Assembly (NCBI RefSeq): GCF_902148855.1
Contig: NC_043964.1
Coordinates: 19,558,781 to 19,622,780, forward strand
DNA: 64,000 nucleotides
Source of the DNA: Sphaeramia orbicularis
Lineage: Eukaryota; Chordata; Actinopteri; Kurtiformes; Apogonidae
Direction of reading: 5' to 3'
Below the pieces are notes generated by a model. That model was not told where the DNA came from, searched no databases, and saw only the letters and a list, made by a program, of their open reading frames with translations. Positions 11,701 through 26,700 of the stretch are shown piece by piece. Position 1 is the first letter of the stretch. Each line of letters begins with the position of its first letter. A program made the position numbers and the translations under genes.

Positions 11701-14700
11701 GGCTGGGACTTCAACGTACTCGACCACCGTAACAGGCACAACCTGGATGTCCAGCCCACCTGAGGCAGTCCGTCCCAGTTTAATCAGACCCTTATCCTGC
11801 AGCTCCTGGATCTTCTGCTCCAGCTCTGACTGTGTCTGTTGGACTGAGATGCTCAGACGCTCCCGGTCCTTCTCCCTCTCCCTGTCCAGCTCCCGCTCCC
11901 TTTCCCTCTGCTGCAGGGTGCTGACCTGGGAACAGGACTCCCGCAGGCTCTCCTGTAAGTTACAAACACACACATAGAGCTTAGCTGCACAAAACCAGTC
12001 TTTAGCCTTAACCCTACTGACTACGCAGAACCCAGACGTATACTTTTTTGGTCATATGCTTTATTTCAGTCTGTCCAGTTTTTCATGAATTCATCGAACA
12101 TTGGACAAGGACAACATCTTTAAATGTAGATCTGCATCCATCTAAACCAGGGGTGTCAAACTCGTTTTAGTTCAGGGGCTGCATTCTCCCCAATTTGATG
12201 TCCAGTGGGCCGGACCAGTAAAATAACAGTGAAAAAAGTAAAATTTTATTATGATCAGGTTTAGATCTACAAAGTTTCCTTAAAAATCTGAATAACATCA
12301 ACAACTTGAATTGTCTTAAGAAAAACAAGTGCAATTTTAACAACATTATGCCTCAGTTGATCAGTTTATCATTTTACACGTGCATTAAAATCGCACGAAA
12401 CATTTAGTAACAGGCAGAATACTAGTAAAATTGCATTTACTTTTCTTAAGACATGTCCGTTTGTTCATATTTGTTCAGATTATTCACGTTTTTTGTAAAA
12501 GTATAGTTTGGTAATGTAAACATTTTCATGTAATTTTACTTTTTTACACCAAAAAAAATAAACAAAGAAACAATTTGGGGTCGTCATTATTTATAAGTTA
12601 TTCTGATAATATTTTACTGGTTCTGACTCACTCGAAATGTAATTGGACTGTATGTGGAACCTGAATTAAAATGATTTTGACACCACTGATTTTTAATATC
12701 TTTAGTGTAATTTTTGCATTTCACAAATTCATCCCGTGGGCTGGATTTGACCCTATGGTGGGCCAGAGGCCCCCGGGCCGCATGTTTGACACCTGTGAGC
12801 TAAACTAATGCTCAAAGTTAGATATACAATAAACACATCTGTGATCAAACGTTTCATCTACGTCTGTAGTATACACAAATATACACATATGAATATAAGA
12901 CAAATAGTACTGACTGAAAACTACATAAAACCAGAATCAGAAGACAGTGAATATTAGTATTAGTATTTTTAAAGTGGATTGTAATTTGGACTAATGCTCC
13001 ACATTGTATTATTGATTATGTATGTAATCTATATTTTTGTTTGGCATAAAATTAACTGTAACCTTTCCAAAACATGTTTCTTTTATTGTTATTAGATTCT
13101 TTCAAGATTTCAGAAAAGACGAGTTTTCATTATATCATAATTGATGTTTCTTGCAGTTGTTTATTCTTGGGTCTCCAGTCAGTAGTCTTCATAAATTAAA
13201 TGTGTAACTGATTAGATTTGAACTTTAATATAGATTGTAAGTCAGAAACTTTCAACTCTTGATCTAATTACACATAATACCCATTCTGCGTGTCCATGGG
13301 TTGAACTTACTTTAAGCAGCTCCGTTTCCTTGGTGGCCTGCATGAGCTTAGTTTCAAGTTCAGATATTTTCTCTGCAGTTTGATTCTCAATCTCCTGAAG
13401 TCTGACGTTCAGCTGCAGCACAACACAGAGGACACATTGCTTTAAGGTTCCTGTGCATAGTGTCTGACGAAATCAAAGCTATTTTTTGGTCATTGAACTT
13501 CATCTTTTTTTCCTGTTTTGCAGGCTGACCTGTACATTGTGATCCTGCAGCTCATCCACATGCTCCAGCACACCTCCTCTGTTCTCAGCATCCTCCAGCA
13601 GGGCTCCCACATCTAACACATTGTCCAGGTAAGCCTGGATCTGAACCTGCAGCTTCTCACTCTCTGTTAACCTCAGACTCTAACACACAGATACATATAA
13701 CAATAAGTCACAGCTTTATGTTGTATATAATATGCATGAATTAGTATAGTGATGGTATGGTGTCTATTATGTTTAGGGCATTCATATACCTACTGTTATA
13801 TTATATATGGTGCAATTCACATACATTACAAATTACACTGCTCTGCAATTTCTTAGAAAATATCTGCTTCAGACATTAAATATGCAAAATCTTACATACT
13901 TTAATAAAATGAATCAGAAAACAAATTACAAAGGTGCTGGTTGGCTCATGTTTTCAATATATATGATGGTGTGTTATTACACATATGTGTTGGTTTATGT
14001 ACATTTATCCTATGGATTTACAAATGTTCCACTAGAAAGAACCTGAAAAGTGAATATATTGCAATGTGCAGACACTGTTTTGAGGTAGATCTGGAGGCAA
14101 ACATTCCTATTGAATAAAACCCATTTCTGTCATTAATTCTCAAAATTTCACATTTTGGCCCCAGGTTGTATCTTAGGAACTACGACCAACTAGCACTTTT
14201 GACTTAATTTTTCTTTATCAGTGACTCAAATTTGGTAAAGCTGATCTACTTTTATTCTGGTGGCAAGAATTTTTACCAGTAGACCAGTGTTAGTGCATAA
14301 TATACATGTATACACAGAGACAGAAAAAGTATTCAGATCCTTTACTTAACCTAAAATATCAATACAGCAAAGCAAAAGCAGTAAAAGTTCATCTTAGTTA
14401 AACATTGAAAAATATTAGTTGAAAGCACTGAAGTAAGTAGAGCAGGTTTGATCCTTGTGATTGATATATGACATTATTAAATTGTGAAGTGTCAGTTTTG
14501 TTGCAGCGTGTCACTGTCATTGCTGTTAGAAGTGGAATTTGTTTTTAAGCTCTTTATGTCCAGTTCTATACACACTGACACCAGATAAATCTGAGGGCTC
14601 ATCATATGATTGTACAGCTGACAACTTGTAGACATTTGAAATGTGAATCTGATTACACACTGCTTTTTGCAAAATGTCAGAAGCCAAAAAGTCTGGAAAC

Positions 14701-17700
14701 TACTAGCTTAACCTTTAGCAATGCAATGTATTTTAAAAGCTTGTTATATTATCCATTAGAGGCTGTCAGAGAAATGTAGGAGAGTAAAAAGTACAATATT
14801 TTGTCTCTGAGAGTAGCATTAAATTATTAAGGTAGAGTACTTACCTTTCATCACTGTGCATACATTGAATAGTTTAAATGTATAGTTAATTGTTTAAATA
14901 GATATGTCTTTGCAAACTGTGGGGACTATGGGGATTCAAATTTGAATCTATTTTAACTGAGCTAAAAGAAACAGACTCACCTCCAGATACTTGTCCAGTT
15001 TGAGGTGAGTGAACTCATACTGCAGATGGACACGGAAGTTCATGTTCTCCACAGAATGAACCACAATGTTGATGAACTGCATGCAGGCCACCTGGAGAGA
15101 CACACAGTGGTAATTAAAAAACTCATAACAGCCTCTCAGTGTATTACCGTGCACCCGGTCTTTAATCATTTTTGAGATACACATGCATGTGCCTTTGTCT
15201 ATATTCAACAAACTAGGTAATTTAACAGCATGAAGATTCAATTTGGCCAAACAAATATGTAAATGCATATTAGAACAAACATTCTTGGTATCTGGACGGT
15301 TAGTTCCTCCAAACATTCTGCTGAAATCACTTGTTATGTCATCTTGTAAAACTCATCCAAGGTGTTCTTGCCTGAGTAGATGTTTCTTTCTTTAATATTT
15401 CATCCAGTTCATCCTAGATCAGTTCAGTGGGATTCATATCAGGTAACTAGACAGAACCTTCCGCAGTAGATAACCCTCCAACTGACTGTTTTCTCTCTTA
15501 TCCCTTTACACCCTAAGCCTAAAATGGTCCACCTGGACTTTTTAGTCTTATTTTGACTAACTAAAAGGTTAGAAAATATGCTGTGAGTGAGTCTGTTGGC
15601 CCATTTTTCCAGAGCACTTTTTTTCCAGATGTTTCAAAATCTAGCAGTCATTTACAATTTAACACCCCGCAACCCCAAAGGGGAGGCAAGGGGTATTGTT
15701 TTTGGTTCGGTTTGTTTGTGTGTTTGTTTGTTAACACTCTAGCAGCAAAACTATTGGTCAAATTCATACCAGATTTGGTTTACAGATTGCCAGTGACCCA
15801 GAATAGATCTCATTACATTTTAGGAACAATACGACAAAGTTCAAATTTTTTATGAATTTTTAATTTTTTTTTTTCCCATTTACTTATAATGAGCAAAATT
15901 TCAAATGTCTGTAGCAGCAAAACTATCGGTTGAATTCATATCAAATTTGGTTTGTAGATTGCCAGTGACACAGAATAGATGGGACTACATTTTGAGAAAA
16001 GTAGGTCAAAGTTCACATGTTTTATGAATTTTTAAATTGTTTTTTCTTCTCCCATTTACTTATAATGGGCAAAATTTCCAATGTTTATGAAAACATCAAT
16101 TTTGTTTCAATTTACTTCAAACTTGGCTCATATATGGAGACAATTGATATGACGACATCAACACATGTATAGACATGATGACATCAGCTGGATCGATGCC
16201 AAAATAAGCTATGATGCATACGAAGGGTGGGGTTTGTTGTGCCTGGCACCACTTGTTGCATGTTATAATACTGCTATATACCGGCTTCTTTTCCATCTTC
16301 TAGTACAGGCATGAGTGAAATTACCATAATGACCCAATAAAACCTATAAAGCGCAATGTCTCAGGTTTCGGAAACTACTGGAATTTTTCCAGTTGCACAA
16401 ACAGTGAAAGAGTTACAGCCATCCAAACTGCATATGTGTCAGGTTTTAAAGAGTTAATAACCCTAACAGAGCTTGAATGTATGATTTGGGTCATTATCTC
16501 GTTGCAGTTGAAGTAGGTGTTGAACGTTAGCCACGCCTTATGCACATGACCGATATTAATACTGAACCGTCAAACTGTCATGGTCTATAGGGTATTTACC
16601 TGACATGCATATAAATGAGTCAGCATGTTCTCCAAACCTGTTGTGAACAGATGCTAGTGAAGTATCATGTGCCATAGGTACATGCATTTCTTCCAAAATC
16701 TACTATTAGTGCCTGAGGTGACAGTTTGATTAATCTTTCAAGCTTTTTGTACAAATATCTGTGTTAAAATAAATTCACTGCATACTGTTAAATGGCCTAA
16801 TTTGTTGCTTATACACAAAAGGAACATAAATGAGTTTCTCAAAAACAATAAAAGATTGAGTGTTTCCAAATTTTTTGCCAAGCACTGTGCAATCATCCAA
16901 TAAGTAGGTGATAAATCTGCAGACCCACCATGAAGTCAATGTTGCTGTCATCATTCATGAAGTACTCCATCAGCTTCTCAAAGCGATTCCTTTCTCTGCT
17001 CACCTGAGGAAAAAGAAATTCATTTGTGTGTGCACAGCGGGAGGCTTTTAATTTATTGTCCACATGGGGGCGTTATTTAATTGCCAATTAATGGGTAATG
17101 AGTCTTTTTTCAACAAGTGATTTCAATGACAAGTAGCAGTTTACTTCTGTTGAAATGACAGATATATTCTCATGGCTGTAACTGTGTTTGAAGTTACTCT
17201 GCAAAAAATTGTGTCTAAAAAACAAGATAAAAACACTAAATGTGAGGAAAAAGGTACTCAAAACAAGTCAAATATCTGTCCTTGAAGCAAGATAATTTCA
17301 CTTAACAAAATTTCTAGAATTAAGATTGTTAAATCTAGAAATAAGCATGTCTACAGATGTATGAATACTTTAAAAAAAAATTAACATTTGGAGGAATCGG
17401 TGCATAAAAGAGACAGAATTCTTATCAAGATCCTCCTGGTGGCCGGGAAGAAGGCCATAACAAAGAACTGGCTTAAGACTGATGCTCCGTCTTACAAACA
17501 ATGGCTTTCAATCATAGATGATATACTTGTCATGGAACATCTTACATATAAATTGAAGTTGAAAGAAAATGTCTTTGTGAAAAACTGGGGAAAATGGCTG
17601 ACATTCAGGGACCTAAATATATTCTGACATACACACAGGCTATTCTTTTCATTTGTTAGTTTTTCTGTTCTTTTGTTTCTTTTCCTGCTCCTCAACCTGA

Positions 17701-20700
17701 GGAGACTGCATTGTACTGATAAAAATGAGAAATAAATAAAAATTGTAATAAATAAATAAATAAATAAATAAGAAATTACCACTTAACCCTTTATAGGGCA
17801 CTCATAGTAATACTCTGAAATTCAAAATTTCAAGCTTAGTGTGTTATTGGAGGACATAACAAGACTTTATTACTTTAAACGTTTTATTGTTATGTAGAAA
17901 ATCAAGGTGAATGAAGTTACCATATTTGGTTCCTTGCCCATAAGAGGCAAAAAATTTTTGAAAATCCAAGAAGTATATATAAAAAATACAATAAAAACAC
18001 ATTTAATGTGGAAGGAACAGACATTTTAGAACATTAGACCAACATACGTGCTGATCCAGACACCTGTCCACATCCACATTCTCCCTTTGAACATCATTCC
18101 TTACATTAGTACCATTACTTCATGGTACCTAACAAAGCAGGTACACTCACTGTTCATGCAGAGGTGGACCTTACAGACCCTGTAGACCACATTGGACCTG
18201 AGAATGTTGACTCACTGTCCTCACTGTAACTGTCACTGTCTTGTAATATGTGTGTAAATGACCAAAAATAGTCACTTGCCTGATAAAGCGTTAAAACAAG
18301 ATACATTTTCTAACACTTCTTACACTAAGTTGCTTTTTTTGTTTTTTTTTAACCCTTTCATGCATGAATTATGAAAGCCTTAATCAAGATTTTTTTTTTT
18401 CCCCTGAGTGCTGTTATTCCTCTAGGCATTAAAAAAAACAAAGTGATTGCAATTTTTTTTTATGAACTTATTTTTCATGGAGTTGTAAAAATGTCCACTC
18501 AGCTGGACACCATGCAAAAAAATGTATTTACTGATACACTGTGTGAAAACTATGAAATAAAAACATTTTTAAAGCAGCTAATCTGATGTTTTCTCACATT
18601 TTAACATATTCTGATGGAGATAATATGCACAAAAAAAACAAAAAAAAACCCCTGCTAATTACAGTCTAATAACAATAACAAGCAGTTGATTTCCACTCAA
18701 ACATGTTAGTGCAGATCAGGTAACAGTAATGGTATGAATGTCAGTGTATTATGGGATGATGCATGAGTGTCCACTGTGTTGGCCCATATGGAATTAAAAC
18801 AACAAAATCCATGAATATACAAGAGAACAGCTGTAGAATAACTGTCCACTGTAGTGACCAGTATGCATGAAAGGGTTAATCTTGGTAAGAACCAAATAAT
18901 TTACAGTGTATACTGTACATATGTATGAGTGTTCTTCATGTGCTAAAGCGATGACTTCAGTGCATGTGAGGAGTAGACTGTGTCAGTCAGAAGATGAGTC
19001 ATTTAAGAGGGGAAGTCTGGAACAATGGTACGGATGAATGAGCAACAGTCAAAGTCAAACCAAGCCTGAACAATATAGTGAAATTACTAATACTACAGTA
19101 ATAGATCACCTCTCTGAAGTTGTCAAAAGCAGAGAGGATGATGTCGTGTCCTCCTCTGACGAGACACACGGCTGCCAGCAACTCCAACACGAGGGCTTTG
19201 GTCCTGTTGGAGAAGATCAAGGATTAGATGTGGACACAGACGGCAAACGAACCGCAGTTCACACCGCACACATATGCACCCACCTGGGATTCCTGCTGTT
19301 CAGACTCAGGGTGATTTCGTTTACACAGCGTGGGTGAGTCATCACCAGGTTAAAACCAGACTGGAAGAAGAAAATAGAGGATAAACTGTTGCTTAGGACC
19401 CTCAGAAGGCAAATGCATCCAAAGACTTAACAAGAATAAAAATAGTGTAACGTGGATTTACACATGCTTTATGATGCAGCACAAGGAAAGCCCCATTATC
19501 TAAACCTCTACCTGGTAGTTCATGATGGCTCGGAGGCACATTATGCACACGTGTATATCGTCCCTTTGGTTGGATGAATTAGACTTTTTGTGCATCTTGT
19601 TCACCAGAGTGGAGCTTATTCTGCAAAAGGAGAACAAGCGTATTGACATATGATCAAATGGTTTTAGAGAAAATGTCAGAAAAGCCAAATTAAGAGCTGG
19701 CATACAATAAGAAGATGTCATACTCTATTACAGACAGGCTTTCATCAAAATCCAGTGGAAGGAAAATAAAGAATAAAAGAGTCAGCTAAGCTATTTCTTA
19801 TGCTTTCATGGTTCCATTTGTATTATCCCGAATTAAAAAACACCAACTGGCATATTTAGAATGTGAAGAAGACATTTCGCTGCGTTTTGTTTCATTTTGT
19901 ATTTTTAATTAGTCTGTAGTGTCACTACACCTCAAAAATTTGAATTTTACCAAGTGTATTTTTCTCATCTCTAGTTAAAATATCTCATCACGCTTAAAAT
20001 AAGACATAGTCACCTAATGAGTAGCTTGCAAGTGAGATATAAGAATGTATTTTTAGACAATAGATCTTGAAAATCTTATTTCAAGAAATCTTACCAAGAT
20101 AATTTTAACTTGTTCCACTGAGAGAGTTTTTTGCTTAATTCAGGATTTTTTGCTTAATTCAAGATTTTTATTTATTTATTTTTTGGGGGGCTTAATTCAA
20201 GATTTTTTTTGCTTAATTCAAGATTTTTTTGCTTAATTCAAAATTTTTTTTGCTTAATTCAAGATTTTTTTTGCTTCATTCAAGATTTTTTTTTACTTAA
20301 TTGAAGATTTTTTTTTGCTTAATTTAACATTTTTTCCTTAATACAAGCCTTTTTTTTTGCTTAATTAAAGATTGTTTTGCTTAATTCAAGAAAAGACTAA
20401 CTTTTAAGTGAGATATAAGAACTTATTTTTAGACAATAGATCTTGAAAATCTTATCTCAAGAAATCTTGTTCCATTGGCAGATTTTTTTTTTGCTTTAAT
20501 TCAAGATTTTTTTGCTTAATTCAAGCAAAAAAAATCTGCCAATGGAACAAGTGAAAATTATCTCGATAAGATTTCTTGAAATAAGATTTTCAGATCTATT
20601 GTCTAAAAATAAGTTCTTATATCTCACTGAAAAGTTACTCTTTAAGTGATTATGTCTTATTTTAAGTGTGATGAGATATTTTGACTAGAAATGAGAAAAA

Positions 20701-23700
20701 TACACTTGGTAAGATTTAGATTTTTGCAGTGTATTTGAACATCCTCTGAAACTAAATATGAAAAATCAATAGTAGATTTGCTGGAACATATTAATAAAGT
20801 TCAGACTTTTCTGAGAAAGCGCCTGTGGATCTGGTCTCCACTGTGACGCTGCAGTATTCTGCTGTGACACCACATCTCACTTCCCTTACATCAGTTTATT
20901 TTCAAACTCAATGTGTAACTGTAGGAGTTAAAGTTCCTCCTATAAGAGAACATATGAGGCATGTAATATGTTCCTAATTTCTGTGGGTTTCTTACCTTAC
21001 AGTCAGCGCTCGGGCAGCTCTGGTCATACCGTGGGAGTGGGAGCTGCTGGAGCTCTTGGTCAGGTCTTCCATGGACCTCTCTGCTGGCTTTGGTCTTTCT
21101 GACAGAGTGCCACCGTTTTCCACAGCCTCCACATCAAACCTACAGGGTTCACATACATAAAATTAATACACTTAATGAAAAGTTTACTGTTGGAGCTCTG
21201 TTACTTTTCATTTTTGCATCCTGGTACTCACGGGGCATCACTTTGTGCATGAGAGAGGTACTCCACCAGAACATCCAGCCCTTTGTTCTGCTCATTGAGG
21301 AACTCTTGGGCCCATCTAATAAAAGATCAAAAGCCAAATTAAGAATGAGAAATGTTGAAAAAGAAGACTAAGAGCTTAAAAGCCAAGTTCTTGGTGATGA
21401 TAATGACGATGATGAGCTTTATTTTGAACATAAGTAGGAACAAAATGAAAGACAAAGAAATACCACAAATTTAAACAGATCACTCCAGGATATTGAAGAC
21501 AACAAGCTAACCAAAAAAAGAACACAATGTACAGCTACCTCATTGTGGCTTCTCAACAACACTTTATGTCTGAAATGGAGTAGGAAGAAGCCGAGCTTAT
21601 ATAGTCCAACCCCAATTTTACATAACTTGAAATATATTAGAAGATATCAAACACAAAATACAAACAAAAGCCCTAAAAATAATGAATAAATACAATTTGT
21701 GCTGAAAAAAAAAAATAAAATTTTTGGACGCGTCATCCATTTGTGATATATTGCGTTAAGAATCTCTCTGACGTCACTGAACTCTGCCAAGTATCGTGCC
21801 ATTCTCCAAACCCACATACTCCCTTCTGCACGTGCTCTGTTCCGTCGTGGTCAGAACTGGATGTTTCAGCAAGATAATGAAACACATCTAGGGTATGACG
21901 TGCTCAAACTGTCAAGAATTTAGTTTTATTTATTTTTTTCCTGTTAGCAATAAACAAAAAAAGTACATTTGATTGCACCTCTCTGATGAAGCCACATCTT
22001 TTGAAAAACAAAATAGATATTTCTTTAAAAATTTCATGATAATATTATTTCTCCAAATGCTTTTCAGTGATCCAAGATACAGTATCTTATACATACAGAA
22101 CTGTCATTTCAACGCTCATTTCTACTTATACCCCAAAAATAAAATAATTAAAAATAAAATAAAAAAAAAATACAGAGAAATTGGATTTTGTATTTCTCAC
22201 AAACATTTAACAAATACAAGTCGGGCAGGATTACCTCCTAAGACTTGGAACATTGTCAGGGCTGATATTACAAAGAAAAAATGTACATAAAAATAAAGGA
22301 AAAAAATACACAAAACAAAAACAGACAACAGGTAAGGCAACTTAGGAACGCTAGGCCTTCAAAAAAGAAATTATTAGACCACCCTTGTTTTCTTCAATTT
22401 CTCATTCATTTTAATGCCTGGTACAACTAAAGGTGCATTTGTTTGGACAAAGATAATGATAACAACAAAAATAGCTCATAAGAGTTTAATTTCAGAGCTG
22501 ATATTTACCCATTTTCAATGGTTTTCTTGATAATAACCAAAATCACTGAAGTTTTTACATCAATAGCTATGGCATTGTACCTCCAAAAACAGTGCTTTTC
22601 TGTCTGTTTTTGATGACTTTTGATGGTCTAATAATTTTTTCCACAACTGTATTTTCCCAATAACCTTCCTCTTCGTCCGTACCCTCTTCCATATCCCTAC
22701 CCTCTACCCTTTACTCAATCATTCCCCCTCTGACTGATATGGGCAACAATGTCTAAGACTTGATCATAGAATAGAATAGAATAGAATAGACTTTATTTGC
22801 CATTTGTACAGGCATGTAAATGGAATTATTGTGCTTTTCTTCTGACTAAGATTGTTATGATTCTTGATATTTGCATTATTATGTATGTTCTGCTAGTGCA
22901 TATATGCTAAAATTTCATTGCATGTTCGGAATAAATCACTAAATCACAGTATAGGTACAATGGAATTCTTGTGCGTTTCCCTGAGTCAAAATAAGGAGTT
23001 AGAAAAAAGGTAGAGATATGACAAAAAAGACAGATACAAAACATAAACACAGCTAAAAAAAAAACATATAAAAACAGTTATTGCACATACAAGCACAAAT
23101 ACACACTTGTAAAATAGACTATTATAAAAAAAGAGTAATAATAATAATAATAATAATTATAATAATAATAAGAGTACTGAGTGGTGACAAGTTATTGCAC
23201 ATTTGAATTAGAATTAAAAGTACTGGGATGTAGTTAGCAGGTTATTGCACATTCAATTTAAAGTACTGGGAGGTAGAGCAGGTATTACACATTCAATTAA
23301 ATTACTGGGAGGGATCATAGTTTAAGAGCTTCTGCATTCAAGGTTTGCTATGAGAGATTCATTCATGATAATATTATAATAAAACTTTTTTTCCACTGCT
23401 GAATGACTCACCCAATATGATTTGTCCGTAGGGATATTTCCAAATTCTTAAGGACCTGAGTGGCATCTTGGATCCTTTTCCTCAGCTGAAGATGAATAGG
23501 GGTTACATTAAATATAACACTGTGAAGGTACATGAATCCAAAATGCATATGAAATATGAAAGGAAGCCGATGTTTTACACTGACCCTGCGCGTCACCCCT
23601 CCTTGATCCTGGTAAAAGCTCTTTATCTTTGTCAGATAAGTGGAAGGGGGGCTCTTCACCTGGAAACGCTCCTGAGAAAAAAAAAAGTCCTTTTAGTCAG

Positions 23701-26700
23701 AACTGCCAGATTTTGTCATTTATTGATGCTGTAATAAACCCTTTTTATAGTAGAAGAAAAAGCCCACATTAACAATAGCTCCGTTGCATTCAAGTGTGTT
23801 GTGAAGCCAATTAATCAACATCCGCTTTGAAATCAATACAACTAAACAGAACGGCCACGTTGTCACTGATACCAATTACACCTGTGTGTTTTCTGCCATA
23901 ATTAATCTGAACGTTGCTGTTTGGTGTTTGCTGCTAAAAAGGTCTGATGCTTGCACTGCTAAAAACAACAAACACCATCTGCTCTCTGTTGCCATGCCGA
24001 CGCCTCTGTCACTTGCCACCGCGGAAATCGTGCTGCAAGGTTTATACACGACACTGTTCTCTCTTTTACCACATCCACTTTGGGCGTTTATGCACTGGGT
24101 GTCAACTCTGGCCCACTGAAGATACTGGGAGAAGAATGTGCTGTTTATAATATATATGCTAAGATTGAAGATTGCAGTTTAATTCTTACCTGATCGCACA
24201 CCAGCTCCCACTTCTTTTCATTATCATATTGACTCAGTAGCTTCAGTTTATCTGGAGGCAAGTTCATGTAACTCTGAAAGGCAGAAAAAAAAGACAGGAA
24301 GTGTCAATTTAAGCATCAGTTGTCAACCTGGAAAGACCTAAACAGCCACCACTGACCAAAAGCATCTACTGATCTAAAATATTTAATAACTCTTGATCCA
24401 CTAATCCTATCAATACATGTAAATAATTCATGTAAAATGCGGTTTTTCAGCTTTTTATGATCATCAGATATGACCCATTTGGATGCTCAGAGGCTCCGTA
24501 GTGAACATGAAAATATCATCATCTTCTACAACATTGATTCACCAGTAAAACCCATGTATTTGATAAATGACAGTGGTTATAGATGCTTGTTTTTATTCAG
24601 TTAATGATATATTTTGCAAAAAAAAAAAAAAAGTCACTTTTGCTTCAGTTTTCTTTGTTTTGATATAATAACTTTTGAATTTACTCTTAGCTTTTATGAA
24701 CATCTGCATGGTCAGTAAATGAAATATAAGAGATAAGACAACACCTGTAAAATGCAAAATAAAGAGAATAAAATGATGAATCAATAAGGAAAGGTAAAAA
24801 ATAGAGGAAAGAATCATGTGGAAATCCCCTCAAAAAATAGTTCTAGGCCTTTAACGCTTTATTGGGCTAGTGTTAGTGACAATTTTTAGTAATTTCTGAA
24901 TACATTACAAGACAGTGACATCAACAGTTCCAGTGAGAACAGGGAGTCAACAATCTCCATCCAATGTGGTCTACAGGGTCTGTAAGGTCCACCTCTGCAT
25001 GAACAGTGAGTGTACCTGCTTTGTTAGGTGCCATGAAGTAATGGTACTAATGTAAGGAATGATGTTGAAAGGGGTAATGTGGATGTGGACAGGGGTCTGG
25101 ATCAGCACTTAATGTTCTAAAATACATGTTCCTTTCACCTTACATGTTATATATATATTTGTACTTGGATTTATTTTTTTGGCCACTTATGGGTAAGGAA
25201 CCAAATATGGTAACTTCATTAACCTTGATTTTCCCAATTTAACAATAACATTTTTGAATTTAGAAAAGTTTCCCAAAAGTAATAGCTGTTCTATCTTCCA
25301 ATAACACACAAAGGTTGAAATTTTGAATTTCAGAGTATTTCTATGAAAGGTTAATGTGTCTGATTATGTTATATATTTTATATTTGTCACACGAGGAACT
25401 TTTTCTTAAACATACTGATAGATAACACTTGGTAATTTCTTCATCTTTCCTCCCTTTGCAACAGCATTTACATCTAACAAACCACAAATGCACTTTCGTT
25501 GTAAAGCTGAGGGGTGTGAACTACCTGCCGGAAACACAGATGACTCAGTGTTTACATGTGTGTATTGACAGTTGTCAGTAGGTGCCATACACCCAAGAAG
25601 ATACAATTTTTGATCAGTTAAAGACAAATTATAATCCCTCTGTACATTTGCATTATCATAGTTTAAAATATGTCCGAGCTGTAAAGATGGTTTCTCAAGA
25701 CTAGATTTTTATCTTAACTTTATGGTGTGTTTCTTCTCTAAAACACATCTATAACAGTTACTAAATGACGCCCAGTGCACATATCTACAAACCGCCATCT
25801 CCATGACATGTAGGTGAAGCCTTATTCAACCACGTAAAATGCTGACGTATTAATGCCCAAACGGTACAGTTTCAGATTTCGTCATCACCCCAAATGTCTT
25901 AATCTTGGACCTTTCTCTTATAAATGATTATTGCGTGACTACAGTATAACCACATCTCTAATGATAACTGGTTTGTGTTTTGGAAAAAAAAAAAAAAAAA
26001 AGATACTTAAAAATAAACTTAGGTAAGAAATGCACACTAGGATTGATTGGTTTACTCTCCAAATCTTTTAATTACAGACTTGATCTTTATACTACTCACT
26101 TGGGGTTTTATTATAGTAAAGCTAGTTTACAGAGACTTAAGGCAGCTTATAATGATGATGTGAGATTATTACTGTGGAGGCCTAGACAGTGTAGTGTGAC
26201 TGAAACGTTCAAGCTGTTAAAAATGTTCTAAATTTATCTCAAGACTTAGTGCACTGCAAAATCTAAATGTTACCAAGTGTATTTTTCTCATTTCTAGTCA
26301 AAATATCTCATCACAATTAAAATAAGAAATAATCACCTAAAGAGTAACTTTTCAGTGAGATATAAGAACTTATTTTTAGACAGTAGATCTTGAAAATCTT
26401 ATTTCAAGAAATTTTACCAAGATAATTTTCACTTGTTCCATTGACAGATTTTTTTTCTTGAATTAAGCAAACAATCTTTAATTAAGCAAAAAAAAAAAAA
26501 ATAGCTTGAATTATGGCAAAAATGTTGAATTAAGCAAAAAAAACAAACAAAAAAAGCTTGAATTAAAAAAAAAAAAAAAAATCTTGAATTTTGAAAAAAA
26601 TCTGCCAATGGAACAAGTGAAAATAATCTTGGTAAAATTTCTTGAAATAAGATTTGCCAAGATCTATTTTCTAAAAATAAGCTCTTATCTCTCACTGAAC

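Noticed and set aside
11247-11759. Long open frames on both strands rich in Leu/His or Val
   Set aside because: They are other-frame readings of the fmnl1 FH1 polyproline exon, where biased codons suppress stops. The true frame has intact splice borders and formin sequence.
17196-17350. Sequence beginning CTGCAAAAAATTGTG, like a family E end
   Set aside because: Only scattered A/T-rich words match, and no facing arm exists, so it cannot be assigned to the family.
20131-20530. Regularly spaced repeats that could suggest a CRISPR array
   Set aside because: Units are contiguous, A/T-rich and of uneven length with no unique spacers, and the setting is a vertebrate intron.
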